Shown: positions 44,122 to 52,246, numbered from the stretch's first letter. The stretch: 64,000 nucleotides of DNA from Pelagibius sp. (GCF_028281305.1 NZ_JANQKD010000087.1:1-64000), one strand, 5' to 3'. Made by a program: numbers and translations. Notes: generated by a model from the sequence alone, not told the origin.

Positions 44122-45939
44122 TTAGGCCGCCGAGGTGTCCAGGGTCGCCGCCTCGCCGAACTGCAGGGCGGCCAGCCGGGCGTAGAGACCCCCGCCGGCC
44201 ACAAGTTCGTCGTGGCTGCCGCTTTCGACGAGCTGGCCCTGATCGATCACCAGAATGCGGTCCGCCTTCAGGACGGTGGCGAGGCGGTGGGCGATGACGA
44301 GGGTCGTGCGCTCGGTCATCAGCCGTTCGAGGGCCTGCTGCACGGCGCGCTCGCTTTCGGCGTCCAACGCGCTGGTCGCCTCGTCGAGCAGCAGCAGCGG
44401 CGGGTCCTTCAGGATGGCCCTGGCAATGGCCAGGCGCTGGCGCTGACCGCCGGAGAGACGCACGCCCTTCTCTCCGAGATAGGTGTCGAAGCCCTGGGGA
44501 AGCTGTTCGAGGAATTCCAGCGCCCCGGCAGCGGCCGCGGCGGCGCGCACCTCCGCGTCGCTGGCCTCCGGGCGGCCGTAGCGGATGTTCTCCCAGGCAT
44601 CGGCGGAAAACACCACCGGCTCCTGCGGGACCAGGCCGATGCGCGCGCGCAGATCGGCGGGATCGGCCTCCGGCAGCGCCACCCCGTCGACGCGGATGCA
44701 GCCGTTCTGCGGATCGTAAAAGCGCAGCAGAAGCTGGAACACCGTCGTCTTGCCGGCGCCCGAGGGACCGACGATGGCCACCTTCTCGCCCGGCTCGATG
44801 GTGAAGCTGAGGCCCTGCAGGGCCGAGCGGTCGGGGCGCGAGGGATAATGGAAAATCACGTGGTCGAAGCTGACGGCCCCGCGCGCCGGATGTGGCAGTG
44901 CTTTGGGCGCGGCAGGCGACGTGATTTCCGGCTCGGCGGCCAGCAGGTCCATCAGCCGCTCCGTCGCCCCGGCAGCGCGCTGCAGGTCGCCGATCACCTC
45001 GCTCACCGCACCGGCAGCCCCGGCCACGACGATGGCGTAGAAAACAAAGGCCGAAAGCTCGCCGGCGCTGATTCGCCCGCTCAGGACGTCGTGGCCGCCG
45101 ATCCAGAGGATCACGCTGACCGCGCCAAAGACCAGCACGATGACAACGGCGGTCAGCATGGCCCGCGCGGCGATGCGCCGCCGCGCGGTTCCGAAGGCTT
45201 CTTCCACCCGTGCCGAGAACCGACGCCGGTCCTCCCCCTCATGCACGAAAGCCTGTACCGTGCGGATGGCATCCAGGGTCTCGCCCGCATAGACCCCGAG
45301 ATCGGCGATGCGGTCCTGGCTGTCGCGGCTGAGACGCCGCACGCGCCGGCCGTAGGTCAGGATCGGCAGCAGCACCAGGGGGACCACCAGAAACACCAGG
45401 GCGGTCAGCCGCGCCGAGGTGATGATCAGCAGCACCGAGCCGCCTGCCAGCAGCAGGGAATTGCGGATCGCCACCGATACGGAGGAGCCGACCACGGTCT
45501 GCAGCAGCGTCGTGTCGGTGGTCAGCCGTGAGAGCACCTCTCCGGTGCGGGTGACCTCGTAGTAGGCCGGCGAGAGGGTGACGATGTGATCGAAGACCCG
45601 TTTGCGGATGTCCGCCACCACCCGTTCGCCGATCCAGGAAACCAGATAGAAGCGGACGTAGCTGGCCACCGCCAGCAAGATGACGACACCGAAGAGGACC
45701 AGGACCGCCTGGTTCAGCAGGGCGGCATTGCCGGCCGAGAACCCCTCGTCCACCAGCCGCCGCAGGCCCATCCCCAGGCCCAGCACCGTGGCCGCCGCCG
45801 TCAGCAGCGCCGCCATGGCCCCGACAAGCTGCAGCTTGTAGGGCCGCACGAACTGCCAGAGCTCGGCGAGCAGCTTCAGGCTGCCGCGGGCGGGCGCGTC
45901 ACTGCGCAGGCCGCTCGGGGCGGGAGAGGAGATTCGCAT
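44122..45939 (-). CDS. ABC transporter, fused permease/ATPase (MsbA/BmrA-like exporter)
   Basis: This 605-aa half-transporter has a six-helix membrane domain (about residues 35-320) and a nucleotide-binding domain with Walker A VGPSGAGKTT, Q-loop VPQEPVVFS, signature RLSGGQRQRLAIARA, Walker B LLLLDEATSALD and H-loop IAHRLATV. It functions as a homodimer and is likely to export lipids or drugs. ATG 45939 has no good Shine-Dalgarno; it overlaps the TGA of a five-codon upstream ORF (TGATG) embedded in a tandem repeat. It is divergent from rpmE. Confidence 0.92.
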   Translation of the reverse strand: MRISSPAPSGLRSDAPARGSLKLLAELWQFVRPYKLQLVGAMAALLTAAATVLGLGMGLRRLVDEGFSAGNAALLNQAVLVLFGVVILLAVASYVRFYLVSWIGERVVADIRKRVFDHIVTLSPAYYEVTRTGEVLSRLTTDTTLLQTVVGSSVSVAIRNSLLLAGGSVLLIITSARLTALVFLVVPLVLLPILTYGRRVRRLSRDSQDRIADLGVYAGETLDAIRTVQAFVHEGEDRRRFSARVEEAFGTARRRIAARAMLTAVVIVLVFGAVSVILWIGGHDVLSGRISAGELSAFVFYAIVVAGAAGAVSEVIGDLQRAAGATERLMDLLAAEPEITSPAAPKALPHPARGAVSFDHVIFHYPSRPDRSALQGLSFTIEPGEKVAIVGPSGAGKTTVFQLLLRFYDPQNGCIRVDGVALPEADPADLRARIGLVPQEPVVFSADAWENIRYGRPEASDAEVRAAAAAAGALEFLEQLPQGFDTYLGEKGVRLSGGQRQRLAIARAILKDPPLLLLDEATSALDAESERAVQQALERLMTERTTLVIAHRLATVLKADRILVIDQGQLVESGSHDELVAGGGLYARLAALQFGEAATLDTSAA

Positions 45940-46000
45940 CAACCGGGCTCTTCCATGTAACCGGGCTTCTCATGACCGGGCTTCTTATGACCGGGCATCC
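45937..46000 (-). repeat. Tandem AGAAGCCCGGTxATG repeats and mini-uORF at ABC start
   Basis: On the minus strand the units AGAAGCCCGGTC-ATG, AGAAGCCCGGTTAC-ATG and GAAGAGCCCGGTTG-ATG follow one another, each pairing a purine-rich box with an ATG. The second ATG opens a five-codon ORF (MEEPG) whose TGA overlaps the real ABC start. The remaining gap to rpmE (46001-46320) shows no convincing gene; a weak 87-codon ORF ends at the same TGA. Confidence 0.55.
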
Positions 46001-46320
46001 CAGCCGGGCGGGCCGCGCCGGGCAGCCGATCGGCAGGGACCTTTACCTGGGCCCGATCCTCCCTGACGCCTAGGACAAAATCCAGCAAATACGGGGCTCC
46101 CGGCCCGGTCTGCGGCCTTTCGTCCGCCCGCGGGCCGGAAATAGCCGCCCCCGCGCGGCCGCCGCTTCCTGACCGCCGCGAGGCAAATGAGAACAACACC
46201 ATGAAATCGCTAGATTTATTGGCGCTTGCAGGGCCGGAACAAGCGGCGGCCCGTCACCCTCGGACGGGGTTGCGTCCGGGCCCGCACTCGGGTATATACC
46301 GCCGCGCTTTATCGAGGATC

Positions 46321-46551
46321 ATGGCCATGAAAAAAGACCTGCACCCGGAGTACCACGAGATCACCGTGGTGATGACCGACGGCACCGAGTTCAAGACCCG
46401 CTCCACCTATGGGGCCGCGGGCGACACCATGCGCCTGGATATCGACCCCAAGACCCACCCCGCCTGGACCGGCGAGCACCGCCTGGTCGACAGTGGCGGC
46501 CAGGTGGCCAAGTTCAACAAGCGCTTCGGCGGTTTCGGCCTGAAGTCGTAA
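46321..46551 (+). CDS. rpmE: 50S ribosomal protein L31
   Basis: This 76-aa ribosomal protein has the conserved [20 protein letters not shown] and [17 protein letters not shown] followed by FNKRFGGFG. It lacks the zinc-binding cysteines, so it is the C-minus form. The start [11 protein letters not shown] with GAGGATC upstream is preferred to the 40-residue longer track ORF. A strong terminator follows; the RcdA-like gene lies convergently beyond it. Confidence 0.96.
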   Translation: MAMKKDLHPEYHEITVVMTDGTEFKTRSTYGAAGDTMRLDIDPKTHPAWTGEHRLVDSGGQVAKFNKRFGGFGLKS

Positions 46552-46610
46552 GGATCCCGGCGCCGCCGGTGGAGCGAGGCTCCCGGCGGTTATACCGAAG
46601 GTCCGATAGC

Positions 46611-46637
46611 AGGGCGGCCGTTGCGCCGCCCTTTTTG
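46611..46637 (+). terminator. Rho-independent terminator after rpmE
   Basis: Perfect 7-bp stem GGGCGGC/GCCGCCC with a CGTTGC loop, followed immediately by TTTTTG. Confidence 0.9.
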
Positions 46638-46682
46638 TCTGAAACCCCTTTATCCGCGAGAGACCCTGGAGAACCGGGACGG

Positions 46683-47105
46683 CTATCCCTGCAGGCTGGG
46701 CCGGCTCGGGCGGTCCTGCATGGCATCGAGGCGGGCCACGCGCTGATAGAGCTTGTGGGAGCGCTCGAGAAGATCCAGCAGGCGCGGCTGAAGCTGCGCT
46801 CCTTCGACCGGCGGTGCCGTCTCCTCGCAGACCTCCTTACCGGACAGGCGGTACTCTTCCGCGGCGGCCTCCTCGCGGGTCATTTCGCCCGCATGCACCG
46901 CTTTCTGGACCAGGAGCCAGGCCATAATCTGGGTCAGCCGTGCGGTCAGCCGCATGGTCTCGCAGCTCATCGCCATGCGTTCGGCCGGCGACATCTTCTT
47001 GCGCTCTTCGGGCTCGCGATGGGTCAGATAGTCCCGCGCTTCGCGGGTCAGCGCCAAGGCCTCGTCGAAGGTCGAATCAAAGAAGGCAACGGTCTGGTCC
47101 TTCAA
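46683..47105 (-). CDS. RcdA-like / DUF1465 family protein
   Basis: This 140-aa cytoplasmic helical protein reads FFDSTFDEALALTREARDYL, then RMAMSCETMRLTARLTQIMAWLLVQKAVHAGEMT. This matches the DUF1465 family, to which the Caulobacter regulator of CtrA degradation RcdA belongs (from memory). RcdA links substrates such as CtrA to the CpdR-ClpXP protease. The C-terminus (RLLDLLERSHKLYQRVARLD) is also helical. Position next to rpmE agrees with other alphaproteobacteria. Whether it acts as RcdA here is inference. Confidence 0.8.
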   Translation of the reverse strand: MKDQTVAFFDSTFDEALALTREARDYLTHREPEERKKMSPAERMAMSCETMRLTARLTQIMAWLLVQKAVHAGEMTREEAAAEEYRLSGKEVCEETAPPVEGAQLQPRLLDLLERSHKLYQRVARLDAMQDRPSRPSLQG

Positions 47106-47288
47106 GACGGATTCCTCAAGACGGGCTCCTGGGCAGGACGGCCTGTTGCGAGCGGCCCCCGGCTGGCGGGCCCGGGATCGCTGAACGGCGAAAAACGTCC
47201 GATGCTAACCCCTTCCGGCTTAACAATCCCTTGGAAATGAACGCCGCAGAGATCAGGAATTATTTCATATCCAGCAGAGACCGCAAGC

Positions 47289-47317
47289 CTTGAATCGGAA
47301 CCGCCAGCTTCCAATAT
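47289..47317 (+). promoter_or_regulatory. Putative RpoH (sigma-32) promoter of the small heat-shock gene
   Basis: CTTGAA (47289-47294) and CCAATAT (47311-47317) with a 16-nt spacer resemble the alphaproteobacterial RpoH consensus CTTGAC/CCTATAT. It lies about 120 bp before the hsp20 start codon and implies a structured leader of about 115 nt. No gene is seen in 47106-47288. Confidence 0.5.
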
Positions 47318-47327
47318 CCAAGGGGCC

Positions 47328-47439
47328 GCAGAGGGGTGCCTTCTAAAAGGGCCTCTCAGAACGGCGGCTTATGACGAGGGTCCGACCATCCGGTGGGCCC
47401 GTTGACCAACCATATTGCTCATGCAAGGAGAATGTGGAC
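47328..47439 (+). promoter_or_regulatory. ROSE-like RNA thermometer in hsp20 leader
   Basis: The leader can form several hairpins, including GAGG..CCTT/AAGG..CCTC near 47331-47356 and GGGTCC/GGGCCC near 47379-47401. The last element, TTGCT-CATGCA-AGGAG (47415-47430), pairs UUGCU with the Shine-Dalgarno AGGA leaving one bulged G, the hallmark of ROSE thermometers in alphaproteobacterial small heat-shock genes. Heating would melt it and free the ribosome site. Confidence 0.6.
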
Positions 47440-47901
47440 ATGCGCAGTCTTGATCTTTCCCCCCTTTTCCGTGCCACCGTCGGTTTCGACCGTCTCGCCT
47501 CCGCGCTCGACGCCGCCAGCCGGCTGGACGACAGCGCCTACAGCTACCCGCCCTACAACATCGAGAAGACCGGTGACGACAGCTACCGGATCGTGATGGC
47601 GGTGGCAGGCTTCGGCGAAGACGAATTGGACGTCACGGCAAAGGAGAACAGCCTGACCATCACCGGCAAGAAGGCCGCTGAGGGCGAAGAGCCCAAGTAC
47701 CTCCACCGCGGTATCGCCGCGCGCGCCTTTGAGCGCCGCTTCGACCTCGCCGACTACATCAAGGTGAGCGGTGCCAAGCTGGAGAACGGCCTGCTGTCGG
47801 TCGACCTGGTCCGCGAGATTCCCGAGGCCAAGAAGCCCCGCTCCATCAAGATCACTTCCGGCGTCGGCAGCGCCAAGGTGATCGAGAGCGAAGCGGCCTG
47901 A
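47440..47901 (+). CDS. Small heat-shock protein Hsp20 (IbpA-like)
   Basis: This 153-aa alpha-crystallin-type chaperone holds unfolded proteins for DnaK and ClpB. The N-terminus RSLDLSPLFRATVGFDRLA and YPPYNIEKTGDDSYRIVMAV, then VTAKENSLTITGKK and RGIAARAFERRFDLADYIKV, are typical of IbpA-like rhizobial class A sHSPs. ATG 47440 gives the canonical start; AAGGAG lies upstream at slightly long spacing. RpoH-like promoter and ROSE-like leader indicate heat control at two levels. Confidence 0.95.
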   Translation: MRSLDLSPLFRATVGFDRLASALDAASRLDDSAYSYPPYNIEKTGDDSYRIVMAVAGFGEDELDVTAKENSLTITGKKAAEGEEPKYLHRGIAARAFERRFDLADYIKVSGAKLENGLLSVDLVREIPEAKKPRSIKITSGVGSAKVIESEAA

Positions 47902-47937
47902 CGCGGCCTCTCCAGTCTTCACAAGACCTGTGGCAAG

Positions 47938-47977
47938 CGGCCGGGCGGCAAACAACCGCCCGGCCGCCTGCATTTTG
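47938..47977 (+). terminator. Terminator after hsp20
   Basis: Perfect 11-bp stem CGGCCGGGCGG/CCGCCCGGCCG with a 7-nt loop CAAACAA; a short TTTTG follows after CCTGCA. Confidence 0.7.
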
Positions 47978-48064
47978 AAGCGGCTGGGCGTCTCCTGCAC
48001 GCTCGCTGCAACGCCCTGATCGTCACCCGCCTGCGCTTCGACCGGCTGGCGGGGGAGTGATCCT

Positions 48065-48244
48065 CCTCACCCTCCCGCTGCGCGGCACCGGTCTTCCCCC
48101 TCACCCAGCTTCGCCTAAGCGCGCTCCGCTTGCTAAGGCTGCGCAGCCCTCTCCCACGAGGGGAGAGGATTTCTCGTCGAGGCACTCTAACGTTCCCTCT
48201 CCCCTCGTGGGAGAGGGAGGGGCCCGCGCAGCGGGAGGGTGAGG
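48065..48244. repeat. Nested inverted-repeat intergenic element (180 bp)
   Basis: The outer arms are a perfect 21-bp inverted repeat, CCTCACCCTCCCGCTGCGCG+G (48065-48085) and its complement at 48224-48244. The inner arms are a perfect 22-bp inverted repeat, starting CCCTCTCCCACGAGGGG (48147-48168), with its complement at 48196-48217 and 27 nt between. The asymmetric left side adds GCTTCGCCTAAGCGCGC. It resembles abundant CCTCTCCCxxGGGGAGAG repeats of alphaproteobacteria (from memory). No gene lies in 47902-48257. Confidence 0.85.
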
Positions 48245-48257
48245 GGGAACGGCGCCG

Positions 48258-48695
48258 TCAGACGTTGGAGGGCACCACCTCAGCGGCAATCGGAAAGTCC
48301 TTGCGGCGGATCACGAGTTCCCAGTCTTCCTTGCCGTTCGAGCGGACCCAGGCGTGGCGCGTACCGCGTTTCTGTAAGTGCGAGTGGATCTTTCCGATCA
48401 CTTTCCGCGAGCCGGCCTCGCGATAGAAGACGGTGCGCTCATAGGCCGCCCCCAGGCGTGCCATCACCGCCTCCACTGCGGCGTCCAGTTCGCGTTCCGA
48501 CTCCAGGTGGGCAAGGAAGATGTGATCTTCATCGACCCGCCCGTCCTCCAGCTCCGGGCAGGACCCTTCCGCCTCGTAAGCGAAGAGATCAAGGCCGCCG
48601 CCGCGCCGATGATAGGCGACGAATTCCACAGTGTAGGATCCGCTGGGATGGGTGTGATCGTCGGTATAGGCGGTCCAATCCATCGGCCCATCCAT
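48258..48695 (-). CDS. Hypothetical protein
   Basis: This 145-aa cytoplasmic protein has no recognised family. Features are YTDDHTHPSGSYTVEFVAYH, an acidic middle (EDGRVDEDHIFLAHLESERE), and a basic C-terminal part VIGKIHSHLQKRGTRHAWVR. The start may be ATG 48695 or ATG 48680. It follows the thioesterase gene by 10 bp on the same strand, so it belongs to the hydrolase-thioesterase operon. The stop lies 13 bp from the nested repeat element. Confidence 0.6.
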   Translation of the reverse strand: MDGPMDWTAYTDDHTHPSGSYTVEFVAYHRRGGGLDLFAYEAEGSCPELEDGRVDEDHIFLAHLESERELDAAVEAVMARLGAAYERTVFYREAGSRKVIGKIHSHLQKRGTRHAWVRSNGKEDWELVIRRKDFPIAAEVVPSNV

Positions 48696-48705
48696 GCAGA
48701 ACGCC

Positions 48706-49158
48706 CTAGACCACCACCTGCAGGCGCGCCAGCGCCGCCCGCAGACTATCAGGAATCGGCACGGCCTTCATGGTCGCGCGCTCGACGAAGACATGGACGA
48801 AGCTGCCGGTCGCCGCCGCGTCCTCCCGGCCTTCCCTGAAAAGACCGATCTCGTAGCGCACCGCGCGGTTGCCCAGATGGCCGACGCGCAAACCCGCCTC
48901 GACGTTTTCCGGGAAGGCGAAGGCGGCCTTGTACTGGCAGGCGCTCTCGGCGCAGACGCCGATCACCCCGCCGTCGTGGATGTCCAGCCCGCCTTCGCGG
49001 ATCAGGTATTCGTTGATGACGGTGTCGAAGTAGGAGTAGTAGACCACATTGTTCACGTGGCCGTAGATGTCGTTGTCCATCCAGCGCGTCGGGATGGTCA
49101 GGAAGTGCATGTAGTCCGCACGGCGCGCGGCACGGGTCTCGGCAAGAGTATCGGTCAT
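48706..49158 (-). CDS. Acyl-CoA thioesterase (4HBT hotdog family)
   Basis: This 150-aa hotdog-fold thioesterase has the active-site stretch [28 protein letters not shown], where the Asp and His-Val-Asn are typical of 4-hydroxybenzoyl-CoA thioesterase-like enzymes, and [21 protein letters not shown]. The acyl substrate is unknown. It lies between an alpha/beta hydrolase gene and an unknown gene with gaps of about 10 bp. Confidence 0.9.
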   Translation of the reverse strand: MTDTLAETRAARRADYMHFLTIPTRWMDNDIYGHVNNVVYYSYFDTVINEYLIREGGLDIHDGGVIGVCAESACQYKAAFAFPENVEAGLRVGHLGNRAVRYEIGLFREGREDAAATGSFVHVFVERATMKAVPIPDSLRAALARLQVVV

Positions 49159-49167
49159 CGGCTCACG

Positions 49168-49956
49168 TCACAGGATCGTTCGCAGGGCATCCAGGCTTTC
49201 GTCAGGCTTCTCGGCCAGCATCATGTGGCCGCAGGCGGGGATGGTGACCTGGCGGGCGCCGTCGACGGCGGCGACCAGCTTGGTGCCGGCGCGCGCCGGG
49301 GTCATCTTGTCGTGCGTCCCCATGATCATCAGCAGCGGACAGGCCACCTTGGCCGCGGCCTCCATGGCGCCCTGATAGGCATTGCAGGCCGCAAGGTCGG
49401 CATGCAGCACGCCGGGCCTGACGCGCTGCAGCAGGCGCTCGCCGCCGCCCATCATCCAGGCGCCGGGCAGGCGCGCGCCGCCGTAGTGGCCGCTCGGCCC
49501 GAAACCCCAGGAGGTCATCAGCTCGAAGGCCAGGGGATCGTCGGCCTCCGCCGCCGCCAAGAGGTCCGGATGCACCGGCATCTTCGGCGCCGCCCCCATC
49601 AACGCCGCGGCGCGCACCCGGCCCCCGTGGCGCCCGGCACAGTCGAGCGCAACCAGCGCCCCCATGGAGTGGCCGACGAGCGCCGCCGTCTCCAGCGCCG
49701 CTTCGTCCAGCAGCCGCACGACCCAGTCGGCCATGGCCTCAATGGAGGTCAGCGGCGCGCCCTCCGAGCGGCCGTGGCCCGGCAGGTCGACCGCCAGCAC
49801 GCTGCGGTCGCGGTGGGCGAAGTAGCGCGCGGGCAGCGCCCAGACCGTGTGATCGAGACCGGCGCCGTGCAGAAACACGATCACAGGCAGGTCGGGGTCG
49901 AAGCTGCGTCCGCCGGTCGCGGCATAGACCCGCGCACCGTCCACTGAGAGGTCCAT
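49168..49956 (-). CDS. Alpha/beta fold hydrolase
   Basis: This 262-aa serine hydrolase has the nucleophile elbow GHSMGALVAL (Ser about residue 112), the oxyanion region FLHGAGLDHTVWALPAR, VDLPGHGRSEG, an acid in GTHDKMTPARA and the C-terminal histidine in PACGHMMLAEKPDE. It resembles lactonase or peroxidase-like hydrolases; the substrate is unknown. First of three closely packed minus-strand genes, beginning 54 bp downstream of metY. Confidence 0.9.
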   Translation of the reverse strand: MDLSVDGARVYAATGGRSFDPDLPVIVFLHGAGLDHTVWALPARYFAHRDRSVLAVDLPGHGRSEGAPLTSIEAMADWVVRLLDEAALETAALVGHSMGALVALDCAGRHGGRVRAAALMGAAPKMPVHPDLLAAAEADDPLAFELMTSWGFGPSGHYGGARLPGAWMMGGGERLLQRVRPGVLHADLAACNAYQGAMEAAAKVACPLLMIMGTHDKMTPARAGTKLVAAVDGARQVTIPACGHMMLAEKPDESLDALRTIL

Positions 49957-50010
49957 GCCGGTTAATCCATCCTTCGGGGTGTTCGGCGGCTGAAGCCGCG
50001 GCGGTTGCGG

Positions 50011-51306
50011 TCAGACTTTCTGGGATACACGGAGCGCCTGGCGCAGATCACCGATGATGTCGTCCGGGTCCTCCAGGCCGACGGAGAGGCGCACCATGTC
50101 CTCGCCGACGCCTGCGGCGGCCAGCTGCTCCGCGCTCATCTGCTGATGGGTGGTGCTGGCCGGATGGATCACCAGGGTCTTGGCGTCGCCCACGTTGGCG
50201 AGGTGGGAGGAGAGCTGGCAGGCCTCGATGAACTTCGCCCCAGCCTGGCGGCCGCCCTTCACGCCGAAGGAAACGATGGAGCCGCAGCCGCGGGGCATCA
50301 GCTTCTGGCCGAGGGCGTGGTCGGGATGGTCCGGCAGGTCCGGGTGGATGACCCAGGAGACGGCATCCTCGCGCTGCAGCGCCTCCAGCACCTTATGGGT
50401 GTTGGCCATGTGACGTTCCATGCGCAAGGGGAGAGTCTCCACACCCTGAAGAATGTAAAAAGCGTTCTGTGGGCTCATCGTGGCGCCGAAATCGCGCAAG
50501 CCCTCCGCCCGCGCCCGCATGGCAAAGGCCTGGGGGCCGAACTCCTCGGCGAAGTCGATGCCGTGATAGCCCGCGTAGGGCTCGGTCAGGGTGTCGAAGC
50601 GGCCGCTGGCCTCCCAGTCGAAACGCCCGCCGTCGACCAGCAGCCCGCCCAGGGCCAGGCCGTGACCGCCGAGCCACTTGGTGGCGGAGTGCATGACCAG
50701 ATCGGCGCCCAGTTCCACGGGGCGGCAGAGGTAAGGCGTGGCGAAGGTGCTGTCGATCATCAGCGGCAGGCCGGCGTCGTGCGCCACCTCTGCCACCGCG
50801 GGGATGTCCAGCACCTCCAGGCCCGGATTGCCCAGACCCTCGGCGAAGACCAGCCGGGTTTCCGGGCGAATGGCATCGCGGAAGGCGGCGACGTCGCGCG
50901 GATTGACGAAGCTGGTGGTGATGCCGAAGCGCGGCAGGGTGTGGGTGAAGAGGTTGATGGAGCCGCCGTAGAGCGATGCCGAGGCGACGATATGCCCGCC
51001 CTGGCCCATCAGGGTGGCGACCGCCAGATGCAGGGCGGCTTGGCCGGAGGCGGTGGCAATGGCGGCCACCCCCAGTTCCAGCGCGGCAACCCGTTCCTCC
51101 AGCACCGCGACGGTGGGGTTGGAGATGCGGCTGTAGATATGGCCGGCGCGCTCCAGATTGAACAGCGCTGCCGCCTGGTCGGTGTCCCGGAAGACGTAAG
51201 AGGTGGTCTGGTAGATCGGCACCGCCCGTGCGCCGGTCACCGGGTCGGGCTGCTGACCGGCGTGCAGGGAGAGGGTGTCGAACTTGAGGAACTTTGGATC
51301 TGCCAC
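50011..51306 (-). CDS. metY: O-acetylhomoserine (thiol)-lyase / Cys-Met metabolism PLP enzyme
   Basis: This 431-aa PLP enzyme makes homocysteine from O-acetylhomoserine and sulfide. Conserved parts are TLSLHAGQQPDPVTGARAVPIYQTTSYVF, YSRISNPTVAVLEER, SATKWLGGHG with the PLP-binding Lys at residue 210, and the C-terminal VRLSVGLEDPDDIIGDL. Length suits MetY rather than MetB/MetZ. The start is GTG at 51306 with CCGGAG upstream. A TATAAG -10-like box lies near 51340. Strong hairpins further upstream may form a regulatory leader. Confidence 0.93.
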   Translation of the reverse strand: MADPKFLKFDTLSLHAGQQPDPVTGARAVPIYQTTSYVFRDTDQAAALFNLERAGHIYSRISNPTVAVLEERVAALELGVAAIATASGQAALHLAVATLMGQGGHIVASASLYGGSINLFTHTLPRFGITTSFVNPRDVAAFRDAIRPETRLVFAEGLGNPGLEVLDIPAVAEVAHDAGLPLMIDSTFATPYLCRPVELGADLVMHSATKWLGGHGLALGGLLVDGGRFDWEASGRFDTLTEPYAGYHGIDFAEEFGPQAFAMRARAEGLRDFGATMSPQNAFYILQGVETLPLRMERHMANTHKVLEALQREDAVSWVIHPDLPDHPDHALGQKLMPRGCGSIVSFGVKGGRQAGAKFIEACQLSSHLANVGDAKTLVIHPASTTHQQMSAEQLAAAGVGEDMVRLSVGLEDPDDIIGDLRQALRVSQKV

Positions 51307-51410
51307 GGTGAGGGACTCCGGTTATGCGCCCGCAACCTTATACCAAGCCGCGGCGATCCTGACCCCCTCTTGCGCCGCATGCGGAAGCGCAAGGGGCACC
51401 CTGCGGCAGT

Positions 51411-51459
51411 GCAAAAGAACAGACGCGCGAAACACCGTCGATATAACGGTTCGCGCGCC
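51411..51459 (-). terminator. Hairpin with U-rich tail upstream of metY
   Basis: CGCGCGAA/TTCGCGCG (8 bp) with inner ACCGT/ACGGT (5 bp) forms a strong hairpin, followed on the minus strand by TCTGTTCTTTT. It could end an upstream transcript or attenuate metY. A further hairpin CTTGCG..CCGC/GCGG..CGCAAG lies between it and metY. Confidence 0.5.
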
Positions 51460-51504
51460 TTTCTCCGCAAGCAGCGGAGCGGCTTCATCTGCAGCGCTGG
51501 AAGT

Positions 51505-51567
51505 AAAAAAAGCAGGGCCCAAAATTGAAGGAGGGCCTTCGATCCGGATGGATCGTGGCCCCTCCCC
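51505..51567 (-). terminator. Large hairpin and seven-U tract
   Basis: GGAGGGGCC..CGATCC-ATCC-GGATCG..GGCCCTCC is a 14-bp stem with one bulge and short internal mismatches; 20 nt later comes TTTTTTT on the minus strand. An alternative small hairpin GGCCC/GGGCC directly precedes the U-tract and excludes the large one, so this may be an attenuator. No convincing gene lies upstream on this strand. Confidence 0.4.
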
Positions 51568-51887
51568 TTGTTTACGTTCTACCCTGTCAACTTGCCGTCC
51601 CGAACACTACCAATGTCCTGCCGACGGTCAAGCGGAGAATCATTAACGTCTTGAACGCGGGGGCTTTCCTTGGAGTCCTGCGCGCTTGAAGTGCCGCCGA
51701 CTGCAAGAACCGTTGCCGCAATCTGCAACGCGGTCCGGTAAGCGGGCCCACCACCATCGCGGAGCGCCGACAGCGCTCCACTGTCGCCATGCATGAATCA
51801 CAATCATAAGAAGAGACGCACTGCCGACTTGCAGCTTCGGTGTCGTAGGATGCTCTCGTACAGACCGCCAAGACGGCACGCGGCGCA

Positions 51888-52035
51888 GAAAGAAAAACCG
51901 CCGGGCGAACCCGGCGGCAAGTTTAACAGGGAGGCGTTACAAGGAACGGATAAACATCCGAAAGACGACCCGGGAGGACCCGGGGAGGGTGCCAGGCCGT
52001 CTATGGTTCAAATTAGCCTCGAATTCCTAAAGAAT
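51888..52035 (-). ncRNA. Candidate small RNA with intrinsic terminator
   Basis: The 3' end is well defined: an 8-bp perfect stem CCGCCGGG-TTCG-CCCGGCGG followed by TTTTTCTTTC on the minus strand. Upstream are hairpins CCCGGG-TCCT-CCCGGG and CGGAT-GTTT-ATCCG and single-stranded CCTCCC stretches able to pair with Shine-Dalgarno sequences. The 5' end is not determined; AT-rich sequence near 52020-52050 may hold the promoter. It lies in a 940-bp intergenic region (51307-52246) with no convincing protein gene. Confidence 0.55.
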
Positions 52036-52246
52036 AGTTAAGACTCTGGTTAAAACTTTCTGTATGACCGAGATCGGAACCGGGAAAAACGGCGGAAATC
52101 CGCGGATCTTCCATTTGGAGCTCGATCCCGGGAAAGCGGCGCCCACATCTTTTTTGGTTAAGAAGCGCGGCTTTCACCCGCGAACCCAGCCGCCCGCCGG
52201 GCGGCATAAGCCATCGAACAGCGGAACGAACGGAGGCGAAACCATC

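Noticed and set aside
45939-46202. 87-codon minus-strand ORF ending on the ABC start codon
   Set aside because: No Shine-Dalgarno and low-complexity C-terminus made by the tandem repeat; only the last five codons are discussed as a uORF.
51307-51600. SAM-II or other known SAM riboswitch upstream of metY
   Set aside because: The conserved SAM-II core was not found; the hairpins do not match a SAM class I can recognise.
51579-51794. 71-codon minus-strand ORF before the seven-U hairpin
   Set aside because: No Shine-Dalgarno, no recognisable product, overlapping ORFs in several frames of similar length.
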